From contig RCNN01000502.1 in the NCBI GenBank assembly GCA_003667245.1, positions 1-64,000 on the forward strand: a stretch of DNA of 64,000 nt, given 5' to 3'. Positions within the stretch are counted from its first letter, which is position 1. Each line of letters begins with the position of its first letter. Shown piece by piece: positions 12,579 to 24,680 of the stretch. The notes beneath the pieces are model-generated. The model had not been told where the DNA came from, did not search any database, and worked only from the letters and a program-made list of their open reading frames with translations. The DNA comes from Heterostelium multicystogenum (lineage: Eukaryota > Evosea > Eumycetozoa > Acytosteliales > Acytosteliaceae). The position numbers and the translations under genes were made by a program.

Positions 12579-14602
12579 CTTCAATATATATATATTTATC
12601 TTTAATAATGCAAGCAATAGTAGGAGGAGTTAATTGTAAATAAGAATGCAGTCATTCATCACACTAATTTTTTTAATTTTTTTTAAATTTCAATTTTTTT
12701 TTTTTGATTTTCAAACTAAACACCCAACAACAGATTCGAGTAGAAGTTCAACAACTATATCTTGTTTAAATAAGTTTATTTGAACAGATACAGATATACA
12801 GATACAAAATAGATGGATAGATTCAATATTTAATTAGATTGATAAGTTCATTCATATATCTATGATTCTAGTGTGATCATCATATTCTTGTCAAATAGGA
12901 GAGATTTATTTCTGAACTACCTTAATACTTGTTGCTTCCAAGATAGTAGACAGTACTCGCAATTAGTTCGACATTATTCTTCATTTAGAGATACAAACTA
13001 GTCATATTTATTTTTAAATTCTTATCTATTTTTTATACTCGTTTTTTCTATAAATAGTAGCGTTTTTATCCCTATGATATTAGAGAGACACCTGCTCTTA
13101 ATATATTTTAAGCAAGTTCCGTCAGTTATTGGAGACATACACGATGTAGCACAGTATTTGATGAGGATTGATGGGCGGCACCTATCAAACAAAGAGCCAA
13201 TTACTTGGCTCTACTTCGGTCGATTCAAATAGACCTTGTTTTGTGTAGCATAAATATGGTAGTAGATAAGTGGACCACTTTAAATACAGTGACAGCTAAT
13301 TCAATAGTAATTCAACATCGATTCCTTATTAATAGAAATGGCAATTCACGACATTGCACACTATCAATAGTGCCATTCTAATTTTAATAAGGGGGCGACA
13401 ACAATCATCCTCATCTTAAAAAAGTTTCTTATTTCATATGATTGAGACAACACCATTTCTCTTAATGTCCATCATGGCAAATTAATTTGTCCTATTAATT
13501 TATTCCATTAGAGTGCAAAGTGAGTCATCGCCCTAAATAGGAATTCCCACCAAAAAACAAAAAAAAAAAAAAAAAAAACAAAGCATTCACACATTAAAGA
13601 AGCACTGCTTGTTCAATTGGTCCAAATACGGAAATTATTAGTTTTAATACTAGTCATAAACATTTTAGGAGCGACGCAAACTGTACTCTGTTGATTGAGT
13701 TTATATTCTCTCTCTATTTAATATTGAATGATATATTGCAATTATTGCAAACAATAAAATTTCTAAATACACGATTGCCCTTCAATCCTTTTTAGTAAAT
13801 AAGTAGGTCATAAAACTTACCATTCGGCAAGTGGGCTGATACATTCGCTATAAATTTGAAATATAATCAACTTGGAAATTTCATTTTAATCAATATTTGA
13901 ATATATTTATACATATTTTTTCACCAAAATAAATAAATATCGTACCTTAACTTACTTGTTGAATTCAAATAATTAAAAATATTTTGTATTTAATAAATAT
14001 TATATAATATTATAAATTAATTATCAACTTTGGTATAAGTTTTGTACTGTCTCAGATTGTTAATTAATTATCTTAAATTCTAAAGTTGTATATGGACATA
14101 GATAATTTAAATTGCATTAATTAAAATTAGTAAATTTCAGAAATATCCAAGGTTATTTTTTTATGTTGGTTTTTAGTTTTTAAGATTGTGTTTGTCAGTT
14201 AGTAAACAATTCAATTTCGTACACATTACAGACATATCAGATTTTACAATAATTTGTAGAACAACAAAAACCTATATACCAATTTTAAGATTTGCTATAA
14301 TATTTCATCAACTACATCATTCATTTATTATAATATCTTTAATTTATTAGAATAATATTATTATTATAAATTTAATATAGTTAGATATACTTCTTTCTAA
14401 TCTTAACTCAATTGAATTCAATAAACTATAAATACTCATTTTTTCAACATTCTCAAATCATCATCATTTTATTTCCAACTTAACCAACAAATCAACCAAT
14501 TCGACCAAAAAAACAAGACTATAAATTAATATTTTCAAATTCAAATATTTAAATTTATTTATCCGTTATTGTTATTATTATTATTGAAATCAAATAATAG
14601 TA
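12579..14602. other. 2-kb intergenic region with a structured, less AT-rich core
   Basis: Divergent spacer between SDHC (-) and the BRAT1-like gene (+). The flanks are AT-rich. The core, about 13060-13420, is more balanced and can fold: an 8-bp hairpin at 13193-13212, a GGTC/GACC stem at 13218-13235, and AATGGCA/TGCCATT at 13337-13377 enclosing smaller stems. No ORF spans it. An A-run of about 20 lies at 13557-13580. Confidence 0.45.
13080..13400. ncRNA. Possible structured non-coding RNA (strand unknown)
   Basis: Three local inverted repeats (13193-13212, 13218-13235, 13337-13377) cluster in a non-coding island that is less AT-rich than its flanks. I recognise no snRNA, SRP, RNase P or snoRNA motif and no dictyostelid upstream element (CCCATAA) in front of it. 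The call rests only on composition and foldability. Confidence 0.2.
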
Positions 14603-17600
14603 ATGATAGATAATAGTGGTATTACGGTTAACGGTAACAATGGTATCAACCATGATGTTGGTATTAAGGAGTTGCTGAGTTCGAGTGATTTGCGATTCAA
14701 ACTGATGTTGGCCGCCCTCGAGTCAAACGGCATTGTCGAGGACTCTGAGGATACTAGATTCGAGAAGTTGAAGGACCGGTTCGATCGTTTGTTGTCCGAC
14801 CCCGAACAGTCGCTATCCTTGCTTCAAACCTATGGGCTGCTCGATATCCCAATCAGAGTACTGAATAAATCATTCAACCGATCACACAGCAACAACCAAA
14901 TGCAGCAACAGCAGCAGCTTCAGAACGAGCAGATCGTATCACTTAACTTGAAGCTAATATCACTGTTACTTCGACACGACATCATCTATAAGTATCTGCT
15001 GGAGGAGCAGAGTCTGCAGCAGCTTGAAATCGAAAAGCTGCTCCAAAAGCAAAAGTCTAGCAGTGTCATCAACATCATCAACGACATCATCGTTCACTTT
15101 ACATCGAACGAGAATGCACTGATTAGAGACACAGCCATCAACACCATTATTACACTAATTACATCCAACAGCGACATTGCCGAGCTAATCATTCACAATA
15201 ACGATAACATTAGTTTACTTAATACCTTAATACATAACATATTCGAATCTTTTAAATATCCTTCTAACTTTGTAAGTTTATATATCTAATCGAATTTAAT
15301 CGAATCGAATCGAATCAAACCCAATCAATTATATGCAATCGATGAGCTAATAGGATGACTCTATGTATAGGTATCCAGGAGTGCAGAGAAACTACTATTT
15401 ACAATCATACATTTGTGCAAGAATCAAGAGAAGCTTTCGATGATCTCAGAGTATTTGAATCAGGTTCTTATCTCTGACAGCCATGTACAGTCCATCATTG
15501 ATGTTAAGCTTTCTCTACTGGATCTATTCATTCACCTTTTAAATGATGATAATGACATTGAGTTTATTATTCAAAATAACATTGTAAGATATATCAATTT
15601 AAAACTTGAACATCTTATGTGTAATATTAATCGACTATGCAGTTACAAAAGTCCTGTCTTATGCTATTGAATAATGACAGATTGGTTAGGGAGAGAGTTG
15701 TTGAGTTTATTTCATTGGCGACATCAACAAAGTCACAGGTATTGCGTGACCATCTTCTGACTCTGAAGCAACTGTTTAGTGGGATCATTTCAAAATTAAT
15801 ACAATCAAAGCAAAAGGACTTGATGATTACCTCTATTGATTTGATTGGTGTATTGGACTCGTCTCCTCTGTTTATTTATGACGAAAACGGCAGTACATAT
15901 CAAATCGCTCAACTACAGCCACTCATTGACACGATCGTCGAAAACCAAGACAACAATCGTCTTGTCATTACTGATTCCATCATCTTCAGTCTTGTACATA
16001 CTACGAAGCTGATATTGATAGGAATTTGCAAAGAAAACAACTACAATCTCCATAAGGGTCTCATCAAATTCGTTAAGTGGAATTGCTTTATCTTTCAAGT
16101 GGCCACTCTACAAGCATTCAAGCAATCGAGCTCGATGAAAACATCGACTAAAACACAGAGAGAAGCAATCGATTGCATACAATATTTCGATATCAACTAT
16201 ATTCTAGCACTAAACATCAAAGATGCTACCGTCAACCAATCAATATCATCAGGGAGTGAATCAGCATTGGTATTTCTCCTTGATTCACTCAAGTCTCAAC
16301 ATTGTGCAGTTGTCAAACAGGCCTTTAACACTATATACAAACTTATGAATCAAGACCAAGCCTTAATTCTAGCTGACAATGTATGTAGACTATCCCTCCT
16401 ACAACAAACAGCTACTAACAAACCATTGCTCGTTCTAGAACTTTTTAAATAGACTACACATTGAAGTGTCAAAGGTGCTCATGAGTATGAATGCTGATAT
16501 TAGAGAGGTTGCCTTGTCATTCATTTATTCCATATACAAATGCGCCAATGAAGGCGAGCAGTTAACATTAATTGGACAATGGTTTTTGGATAATAATGTA
16601 TGCCCAATGGTCATCAATAAGCTGGTTGACTCTGATAGTTATGTTCGTTCAACTGCACTCGATGTGATCAATGCCCTTTCTTGCTATGAAACCGCATGGA
16701 CTAAACTTATCAGCTGCAACAGCATGATTGGCAATGCTGATCGCGCACTCTTCCACATCATCGATGATAGCAAACCAAAGAAGCAAATCAATGACAATCT
16801 GATGAATCACAATCAAATCAATCTGGTAAAATATACAGAGATGCTAAAGCTGGAGCACCAAGAGCAACAGCAGCAATTACAACAGTCTGATCTATTATCA
16901 ATGACAGACTCCACTGAAGTGCAGTCGCTCACTGGTGATATTGATTTTGAGTGGAATGACGAAGAGTTCCGTGAGATGCTATCGAGAACTCATGACGAGC
17001 CAACCAACTTCCTAACAGAGGAAGAAGATTCTCAAGACATTGCTCCACCAACCTTGAGCACTCAGGCCAACCAAAATTATCCCTTCCCCTTTTCAATATT
17101 ACTTTTCTTTAGTGATGAAGAATCATATCCAAGAATGTAAATATCAAAGCTCTACATCTATATTGACGGCTATCTAACTAATATCGATATCTTAGATCAT
17201 CCATTGAGCTTGTTATCAAATGGATCCATCAGTCTCACACCAAAGAATTCATTGGCGAACTCTTACATAACAAAGAACTGAACCAAAAGTATCAGTTCAA
17301 CTACTATATATCAAGATTAATGAACGATACCTATTGGGAAGTAAAGTCTTCCTGCATCAAATTGTTTTTAAATATACTATCTCTTGAAAATGTAAGTATC
17401 AAGTTGCATCGTAAAGTAGTACATCTTCTAACATTGGCTGGACTTTAATCTACTAGGGACTAAGTGCATTGTTAAATATTGATGCCATCACTTTGCTCGT
17501 TGACAAGATCAACAACAATCTGGAAGACAATATCATAAAGATAGCGGCCATAAATTGCTTAAAACAAATTGCTTCAAGCCTGCAGCAATACAATATGACA

Positions 17601-17819
17601 ACTGACTTGTCAACTTTAGAAAAGCTTGAGGAAAACCAACGGAAACAAATTCAACTATTACTATCACTAGATTTACACTCAAAAGAAGAAGAGTGTTCGA
17701 AAGATTCACGTTTTACAGAGGACGAGGAAGAAGACATTTCCATCTTTATTGATTTGAAGTCTGCAGCAAATAGTTCAGACATCACTTTGGAAGATAAAAA
17801 TAAAATCGATTGTTATTAA
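14603..17819 (+). CDS. HEAT/ARM-repeat protein, BRAT1-like
   Basis: 958 residues from six exons (14603-15271, 15371-15583, 15643-16380, 16439-17136, 17196-17391, 17457-17819), all in phase with no frame break. The fourth intron has a TACTAAC branch site and removes an apparent stop. The chain is all-helical, with HEAT-like units such as DIREVALSFIYSIYK, SDSYVRSTALDVINAL and TYWEVKSSCIKLFLNIL, a Q/acidic insert around 580-650, and an acidic C-terminal linker. The last residues are KIDCY. As I recall, human BRAT1 also ends in ADCY, and its tail sits in the INTS11 nuclease active site. Order, length and tail fit BRAT1, a partner of the Integrator INTS9-INTS11 pair. The assignment is by memory of the family, not by search. 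Confidence 0.6.
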
Positions 17820-17859
17820 GTCATAATAATCATCGATCAACTTTGGTTGTTGTAGTATT

Positions 17860-19378
17860 TTATACAGAAAATATTGGTCTGTAGGCCGGATACATATAGA
17901 TATTACAATTTGAGTTGGATGCTGATAAATATCCAATTCCAGATTGTCCCCAATTTCCCCATGAACTATTGATAAATATTTTTTCATTAATACTACTTGT
18001 TAATTTTAAAAGAATCCAAAATATATCCTTACTTTTTAAATATCCATGAATCAGTAACTTCATTATATCCTATTACCAATACAGCTATTTATATTAAGAT
18101 ATTAGTATTATTCTTATTTTTAGGATTTAGAGTCAATGAATTTGGACTTACCATGATTAGGACTGGAGTTTTGAATACATCTATATACTCCATTTCTATA
18201 GTTCATAAATCCTGAATCTACAAAAAAGAGAAACTGCAAAAGGACCGTATTTAAGTTCATCCAAGAAAGCTTGTTTGGTTGGTTGGATTGTTTTATATCC
18301 TGACCATTTAATTGTAGGTGTATTAAATTGACATCTTCCTGTATAACTACTAGTGTAAGGATCATCAGATTCCATGATTGCACCTGATGATTGGAACTTT
18401 CTAAAAACATCACCTGAATTTCCACCACCACATCCATCTCTTCCATAGGTACAATCCACAAAGTATTGTTCTGACAAATCTAAGTTTCCAATTCCAGTGT
18501 TATTAATTAAATAGTTACTCTCTAAAGCAGCTGCTCCAGAGAATGACCAACATGATCCACATTGTTTTTGGTCCTTAATTGAGGTTACCACACCTGGAAT
18601 CGATCTCCAGTCCATAACACCATTGACTAATGATAAAATAGTACCTATTAAATTTGGTTTAGGTGATTGAGTTGGGCTTGGATTATTGGTTGGCATTTGA
18701 GTTGGTGTTGGAGAAAAGGTTGGAGATGGAGTTGGAAGTGGTTGAGTAGGGCTTGGAGTATTGGTTGGATTCACAGGACTGTCATAAATTGAAGGATATG
18801 GATTGATTCCTACTATTCCACCCATTGGATTATATCCACATAATAGCCAAGTTGTAGTTCCACAAAGCATTTTACCACATCCTATTTGAGTAGTTGATGC
18901 CCAAACCAACTAAAATAGAAATTAATATATTTTATAGTCTGAAATGATTTTAACAGTAACTTACGGTTGGATAAGTATAGCAACAAGTATTTTCGATGCA
19001 ACCTTTATTTCTCCAATCATATAAGGGTGCATCATGGTAATATGTTCTATTTAAAGTACGAATTGGATCAAATGTTCCTCCTATTCTGAAAGAAGCAAAT
19101 CCATAGTTGGAAAAATTAGGATCTGGAACTGTATTTATATTACAAGAATTAACAAAAGACTGAGCTTTTTGGGCTATTTCATCACTCCATGTTAGGGAAG
19201 TGAGTGGCTTTAAAGGTTTTGGACCAAAAGTGATTCCAGCATCACTTCTAATTAAGTTATGAATATATAGAATTTTATTGATATCCTGTGAAGTACATTG
19301 GGAGTTCACAGCTACAATAGAGACTAATATACAAATAATTACTATATTACTATACATTTTATTATACAATTTTACCAA
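17860..19378 (-). CDS. Secreted CAP (SCP) domain fused to papain-like cysteine protease
   Basis: 442 residues, four exons: 19378-18965, 18909-18152, 18084-18033, 17965-17860. A signal peptide (start Met1 or, more typical, Met8 at 19357) is followed by a CAP domain: HNLIRSDAG, LTWSDEIAQKAQ, then across the first intron VWASTTQIGCGK and CGYNP. A Pro/Thr/Ser linker of about 45 residues leads to a C1A papain domain with oxyanion Gln and nucleophile Cys (DQKQCGSCWSFS), His (NHAVLVIGY) and Asn (KNSWGNWG), so the catalytic set is complete. There is no I29 propeptide in front of the protease. A run of six A at 18222-18227 (five expected) breaks the frame between AVSLF and VDSGF. Divergent from the I29 protein at 20957. 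Probably extracellular or lysosomal. Confidence 0.85.
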
Positions 19379-20956
19379 GATATTAACAATTTATAATGAT
19401 GTTTGTATATTACTTTTAAACTCTAATTTATAATTTTATAATTTCATGTTATAAATTTGATTGGATAATATTATAATAATTTATATTAATGGAAAGCCAT
19501 TATAAAACATGGTATTTCTGGATGCCATTTGATCGAAGTAATCCATTAGGAGTAGGTATATGGATAAAGTCTAAAAGCCGAATATATTTAAAGATTATCT
19601 GTATGGAATTATTGAACACCTTATTTCCTTATTAGTATTTAAAACAGTTTTGAAATAGTTCTAAAAAGGAACTTGAACCAAAATTACAATATATTCCAAT
19701 AATTATAGAATGAAAAGCTGATTTTGTACCAAACTTGACTCTGAAATTCATGATACAACATATGGATATCTATTTTTGAATTTAACAACATATATATCAT
19801 AATTAAATCACAGTCATTTAAATTTGACAAACATTAGTACCAAATATTATTTGTCACCTTATGGATGATTGTTGAGAATGGAAGGTAGTAACTTCTTAAT
19901 ATATACAACCAAACGAAACCAAAATATTAGAGGTAGAACAAGTACTTGCATCTTTTCTAGTGTGAGTGTTTCTATCACCATGAGGATGATGAATGATGAT
20001 GGTCAGTTTCTCTCACAGTCTTTAAAGAATGTAAAATACATATTTGTAAAATTGATTGTTTACTGGTAGTTTTAAAAAAAACAAACACAACAACAATTTC
20101 AAAATAAAATTGTGGAAATAAGATTGTATTTAAATGAATGGTCACACTCAACCCCCCCCACTATTGCTTCATTTAAAGATGTTAAAATCCGAACAACTAG
20201 TGGTTTTGTTTATTAGTTTTATTGATGATCTTGGTTTTTGGGTGATTTTAGTTTAGCAGTTGGAGAAAGTATAGGAGTAGTTGGTTGCCAAGATAGATCC
20301 TAGAGACATTCATTAAACACTACATACTACTACGAGACACTCCTTTAATAGACGAATTCATTTAACCTATGCAATTTAATTTGGTTTATTTAGAACGTTC
20401 AATTTAAAATCTAAAATTAACATAATTTTGATTGAGGTTGTTGTATAAAGTAAATTCGATTGATTGTCAAGAATAATAATAATAATAATAATGTAATCAG
20501 GTAGTCCCACCCATCACTTCTTACCTATATTGTATACTCAATTTGAGAGTAAATTGATTTCCTCTTTTAAATTCTACAACAGAGTCGTTAAGTATTTGTT
20601 TAATTCAAATAAATTTAGATATCTCTCAAATTTAAATGCTCTTAACTTAAGGAACCTACATACATACCCTGCTTGCTAACACCCAGGGTTGGTTGTCACT
20701 TTCTTAGATGTCTCCAATGTATTATAGTATACCTATATTCGAATCAATTTGGGAAGAATGGTAACACAGTATCAATAAACTAATCTACTTAGAGCTGCTT
20801 TGCTTTTATTAAATTGTACTTTGGCTTCTCTCTATAAATAATTGAAACCAAAAGCAGATCAATACATATTATTATTTGTATTTATTATTGTTATAACTAC
20901 TTCTTTACTTTTATATTCTTCTTCTAATTGTACATATAATATAAACAAAGCATATC
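19379..20956. other. Divergent intergenic region (protease / I29 protein)
   Basis: About 1.6 kb, AT-rich, between two head-to-head secreted-protein genes. A C8 stretch at 20152-20159 within CTCAACCCCCCCCACT resembles the C/G-rich boxes that dictyostelid developmental promoters often carry. An AAT microsatellite lies at 20472-20491, and CCCTG/CAGGG arms lie near 20668-20689. No convincing ORF. Confidence 0.4.
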
Positions 20957-21806
20957 ATGTTGAATAAAACTATTATAGTTATTTTGTATTTGATTTTGGT
21001 ATTCAATAACATCGATGGCATCAACGGTATCCCGAGTGATGCGGTACTTTGGTCAAACTTTCAAACGTGGGCAACACAATATGGTAAACAATATTCCTCG
21101 GAAGAGATTCAACAGCGATTTCAAAATTGGAAAGAAAACACCCTGAAGGTGAATGAAAACAATGTTAATACTGCCCAAGTTGATGTCAACAACCCCACAG
21201 AAGAACAGCTAGCCGCCAATCCAGAGGCTGAGTCAACTGTATCCTATCCTGCTGAACAACAACAAGTTTGTAAGTATCAAACCCAGGAGTCTTAGTAGTT
21301 CACAACTAATCGAATAGGAACCAGTGGGTGTAAATCAGTTTAGTGATATGAAATATGAAGAGTTTGCCAACGTATATACCGGAGGTGCTGCACCCGAAGG
21401 TACTGCTGCCTCTGGTGGACTATCAACATTAGAAATTGCTGGAATTGCAGTTGGCTCAGCGCTACTTGCTGCAAGTGTAACTGTTGGAACCATCTTTGGT
21501 TACAAGAAATACAAGAAATTGCACACCAATAAAGAGAATCATAGAGGTAAAGATATGGAAGTTGGTAGTCCAGTCCTAAATGAACTTCCCATTGCCACAA
21601 CTATCTCTACCTCTCCACCCTCAACAGAAACACTTTACAATAATAATGAGATGATGCAAAGATTTAACAATGACCAGGACTTTAAGCCAACTACTCTACG
21701 TGGAGGTGTTGATGTTGTCAATATAAACACTCAAAGACATCAATCGATTTCCGGAAGAGCAGTACCAATCCCTCTAATCAAGCCAGACAGCAAACTATTA
21801 GTTTAG
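20957..21806 (+). CDS. Membrane-anchored cathepsin propeptide (I29) protein without a protease domain
   Basis: 264 residues, two exons (20957-21269, 21325-21806), in phase. Order: signal peptide (residues 1-25); an I29 inhibitor domain with the helix WSNFQTWATQYGKQYSSEE and ERFNIN-like EEIQQRFQNWKENT; an insert of about 35 residues; then, after the intron, GVNQFSDMKYEEF, the GNFD motif. No C1A catalytic domain follows. Instead there is a Gly/Ala linker, one transmembrane segment (about 155-178, LEIAGIAVGSALLAASVTVG), a KKYKK stop-transfer and a 75-residue Ser/Thr/Asn-rich tail. The acceptor is CAG at 21324, which restores LGVNQF. I infer a surface or endosomal inhibitor or folding helper for papain-type proteases. 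The neighbouring CAP-papain gene lacks exactly this domain. Confidence 0.75.
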
Positions 21807-21974
21807 TCTCAGCAAACGCCAACTAACTTTTTAACTTAACAGGTAGATGTATAATGTATATAAATGAAATGTAAAATAAAACAATAAACAAACAGCTATC
21901 GATGTATTTTTAATCAAAGAAAAGATAAACTTAAAGTAGATTTACTTTATTTAGGTATGATTTATTCTAACAGA

Positions 21975-23175
21975 TTACCAAACGTGGCATTTTGGATTAC
22001 CATAGTTGTCATAGGAACAAGCGTTGTTTGGACAGTTCATAAACATACATTTGTCCAAACATCTTGGTTGGAGGTCATGGAATGGTTGACAACAGACTTG
22101 GTGGTGTTGGCAGTTGGCTTCTTGGCAGTGGTTTGGACCTGGGTGCTCATTGATGCAGGTTGGGACATCGTTTACTTCAATACATCTGGTTCCTTGTGGG
22201 CATTGGAAGTTGTTGCACCTGTCGTGTGGCTTGGATGGGAAACAAGTGGCAATTCCATTTTGTGCTCTACAGTAAAAGTTGTTTGGGCAAATGTATCCAG
22301 TGCAAGCATCACCTCCAGTGGTTGGTGGACGAGTTGGTGGTGGGACTGGAATGCAGGTTGGGAGTCCGTTAAGGATGGAGCAGTAGAATCCGGCTTGACA
22401 TTGGATGTTGGCGCATGAGAGGGTTGGTGGTTGTTCTTGTGGGACACATTTTGGTTGACCCCAGATGTTCTTGCAGCAATGTCCATATGGGCATTTCATG
22501 TGTTCACAGACATCATGATCGTGATCACCTCCTGAAATATGTCCTGAAATATGTCCTGAAACATGTCCTGAAACATGTCCTGAAACATGTCCTGAAACAT
22601 GTCCTGAAACATGTCCAGAATGTTCGACTTTAACACATTTTCTAACTCCATTCAAATCGGCACAGGTCTCTCCAACCTTGCAGAGCTTGTGACCGCAGAG
22701 TGGTGATTGGTCTTTGGGTACACAGGTGGCGACATTGTTAATCATTACACAATGGAATCCAAGAAGACACTTCTTTCCATTGGGACAGATGGATGGGTCA
22801 GAGGAACCAGAAGAATGTGAGGAAGTAAGTGAACTTGGGTCAATACATTTAGCAGTACCAGCAAAGTTGGCACAGATAAGTGGTCTCTCGCATTGGTGGT
22901 TCTTGCATGGGTCACTGCTACCTGAAGTAAGCAAACTGGGATCTATACACTTGGGAATACCAGCAAGATTGGCACATATAAGTGGTCTCTCGCATGGGAA
23001 GTTCTTGCATGGGTCATTTCCTTGGCCTCCTATTGGTCATAAAAGTAGAATTGGAAATTAGAATTTGAAATTGAAGAAGGTACCAGAATAAAAATTAATA
23101 ATATCAATCAATTAATAATAACATACTTGCGAGGGTGACAATAAATAATAGAAGTAATACAGAGTAGATTCTCAT
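21975..23175 (-). CDS. Secreted Cys-rich protein with follistatin/EB-like repeats (spore-coat-like)
   Basis: 367 residues, exons 23175-23127 and 23029-21975, no frame break. Signal peptide MRIYSVLLLLFIVTLA, then about eight repeats of the form C-x4-C-x3-x-C-x7-C (for example DPCKNFPCERPLICANLAG, then KCIDPS), with variants CPNGKKCLLGFHC and CQAGFYCSI. In the middle sits a run of GHVS/GHIS tetrapeptides (about residues 145-172) encoded by a 12-bp tandem repeat, then a His/Asp cluster. A second linker is Pro/Thr-rich. This layout matches dictyostelid spore-coat and extracellular-matrix proteins built from FOLN/EB modules. Exact orthology to a named SP or cot protein is not claimed. Ends tail-to-tail with the I29 gene. 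Confidence 0.75.
22508..22620. repeat. 12-bp tandem repeat inside the spore-coat-like gene
   Basis: Unit CCTGAAACATGT (plus strand), about seven copies with A/G exchange at one site (ATATGT versus ACATGT). On the minus strand each unit codes for Ser-Gly-His-Val or Ile. The near-identity of copies suggests recent slippage. Confidence 0.85.
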
Positions 23176-24680
23176 GATGAAAAATATTGGTACCTAATTA
23201 GTTTTTAGGTTTCCAGGTGTTGTGATTGTTGTTTAGAAATAATATTAAGTAGTTGATAAATAATATTTGACTTTACTAATAAAAGATTTTCAAATACTAT
23301 CAAGTATAAATACTCCAAATTGGATGTATCAATCTCAGCTTCAATCAATCAATCAATAAATTAAAAAATAATAATAATAAATCAAAGATAAATAATGTTT
23401 AATTTGTTTTGGGTATTACAACACTATATACCATTCCATTCTCTCTCACTCACTATCAGTATAGTATTTAAAATTTGAATTTGAAGCAAAGAGCTGTAAT
23501 GTTCATGTTCATGTTTTTGTTTTTGTTATTGTTATTGTTGTTGTTGTTGTTGCTGTTGTTGATTTTGTTGTTGCATAATGAGAGATGGTTATGGTTGGTT
23601 GGTTGTTGTGTATGAAAACTTTGAAGAGATATAAATTAATCAATTTCATTCATTCATGTTCACTCTTCATATTCATTTTCAATTTTATTTCACGTGATGA
23701 TTCCATATTCATACTGGTATGACACAGTGGTACCCACAATGATGCTGATGTTTCTATTTTATCAATTTTAATTCCACCTGTTGTGTGATGGTTGAGTTGT
23801 ATTTATTCTCATTTTGTTTCATTCTTAGATCAAAAATAACAAACCCCACTGTCCACTGATTCTCTATTAAATATATATCATGTTACAATCATTTAATCAA
23901 TCAATCAATCAATCAATCAATCAACTTCATATTTAGTAGCTATTGACTATGGGGGTTGAATTTACATACTAGAATTCAATACTTTACAACAATATTTACC
24001 ACGAAGTTGGTGTCCATACCATATAGTATGTATATGAGTGTAGTGTAGTGTATTGAATTATAACAACAAATTACTATTTTCAACAGTTCTGATTACTATT
24101 TATTTTCAACACCAATCAAACATATCTGTTTACAATGCTTCCTATTATATTTATTTCTGTTGGCTCATGAGGCCATAGCAGTAATTCATTACTTGATTCA
24201 CTGTAAGAAGTTCTTGTTTGAATATAATACTAATCTTAACAAAAAAACTTATCATGATCTGTCTTGTACTTTGTCACCAATTAATAAAACTCTGGTTTAT
24301 CATGATCAACAAAGATAAAAGATACATGAGTAACTATAGCTATTAAACATTGAATCTTAGTTTTGTAATCAACTTAACTAATTGATTGTTAACTTATGGT
24401 TTGGATTTTCGTCATTGTCCTAAGTTCTGCATGTACCTCTTGGCTTAAATTTATAAATTAAAAATATTATTTTGAGAATATTTCCCAAGAAAAGTTGATA
24501 ACCAAAGTAAAAAAATGGTTGATTTTAGTTAAAAAAAGCCCCTCTGCATTCATTCCTGATTCGAATCAAACAAATATCATATCATCATTATAAAAACGTG
24601 TATAAAAAGATATATTATTATAATATAACGATATAGTGATATTTTTGTGTGTTATCAATTAGATGAAAAGTTGTTAGAGA
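23176..24680. other. Divergent intergenic region with simple repeats
   Basis: About 1.5 kb upstream of both the spore-coat-like gene (-) and the CLC gene (+). Contains GTT/ATT repeats near 23525-23575, (CAAT)n near 23893-23925, and two G/C-rich boxes, AACCCCACTGTCCAC (about 23841) and ATGGGGGTTGAA (about 23948), in otherwise AT DNA. No ORF of interest. Confidence 0.4.

Noticed and set aside
16381..16438. Premature stop in the BRAT1-like gene
   Set aside because: It lies at the end of a 58-nt intron with a TACTAAC branch site; splicing restores the frame.
19869..20069. 66-codon open frame between protease and I29 genes
   Set aside because: No motif, poor coding character, no splice support.
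21957..22418. Long plus-strand ORF opposite the spore-coat-like gene
   Set aside because: Trp/Val-rich mirror of Cys/Pro codons on the other strand; no signal or motif.
22508..22620. CRISPR-like short repeats
   Set aside because: Direct 12-bp units without spacers, inside a coding frame of a eukaryotic gene.
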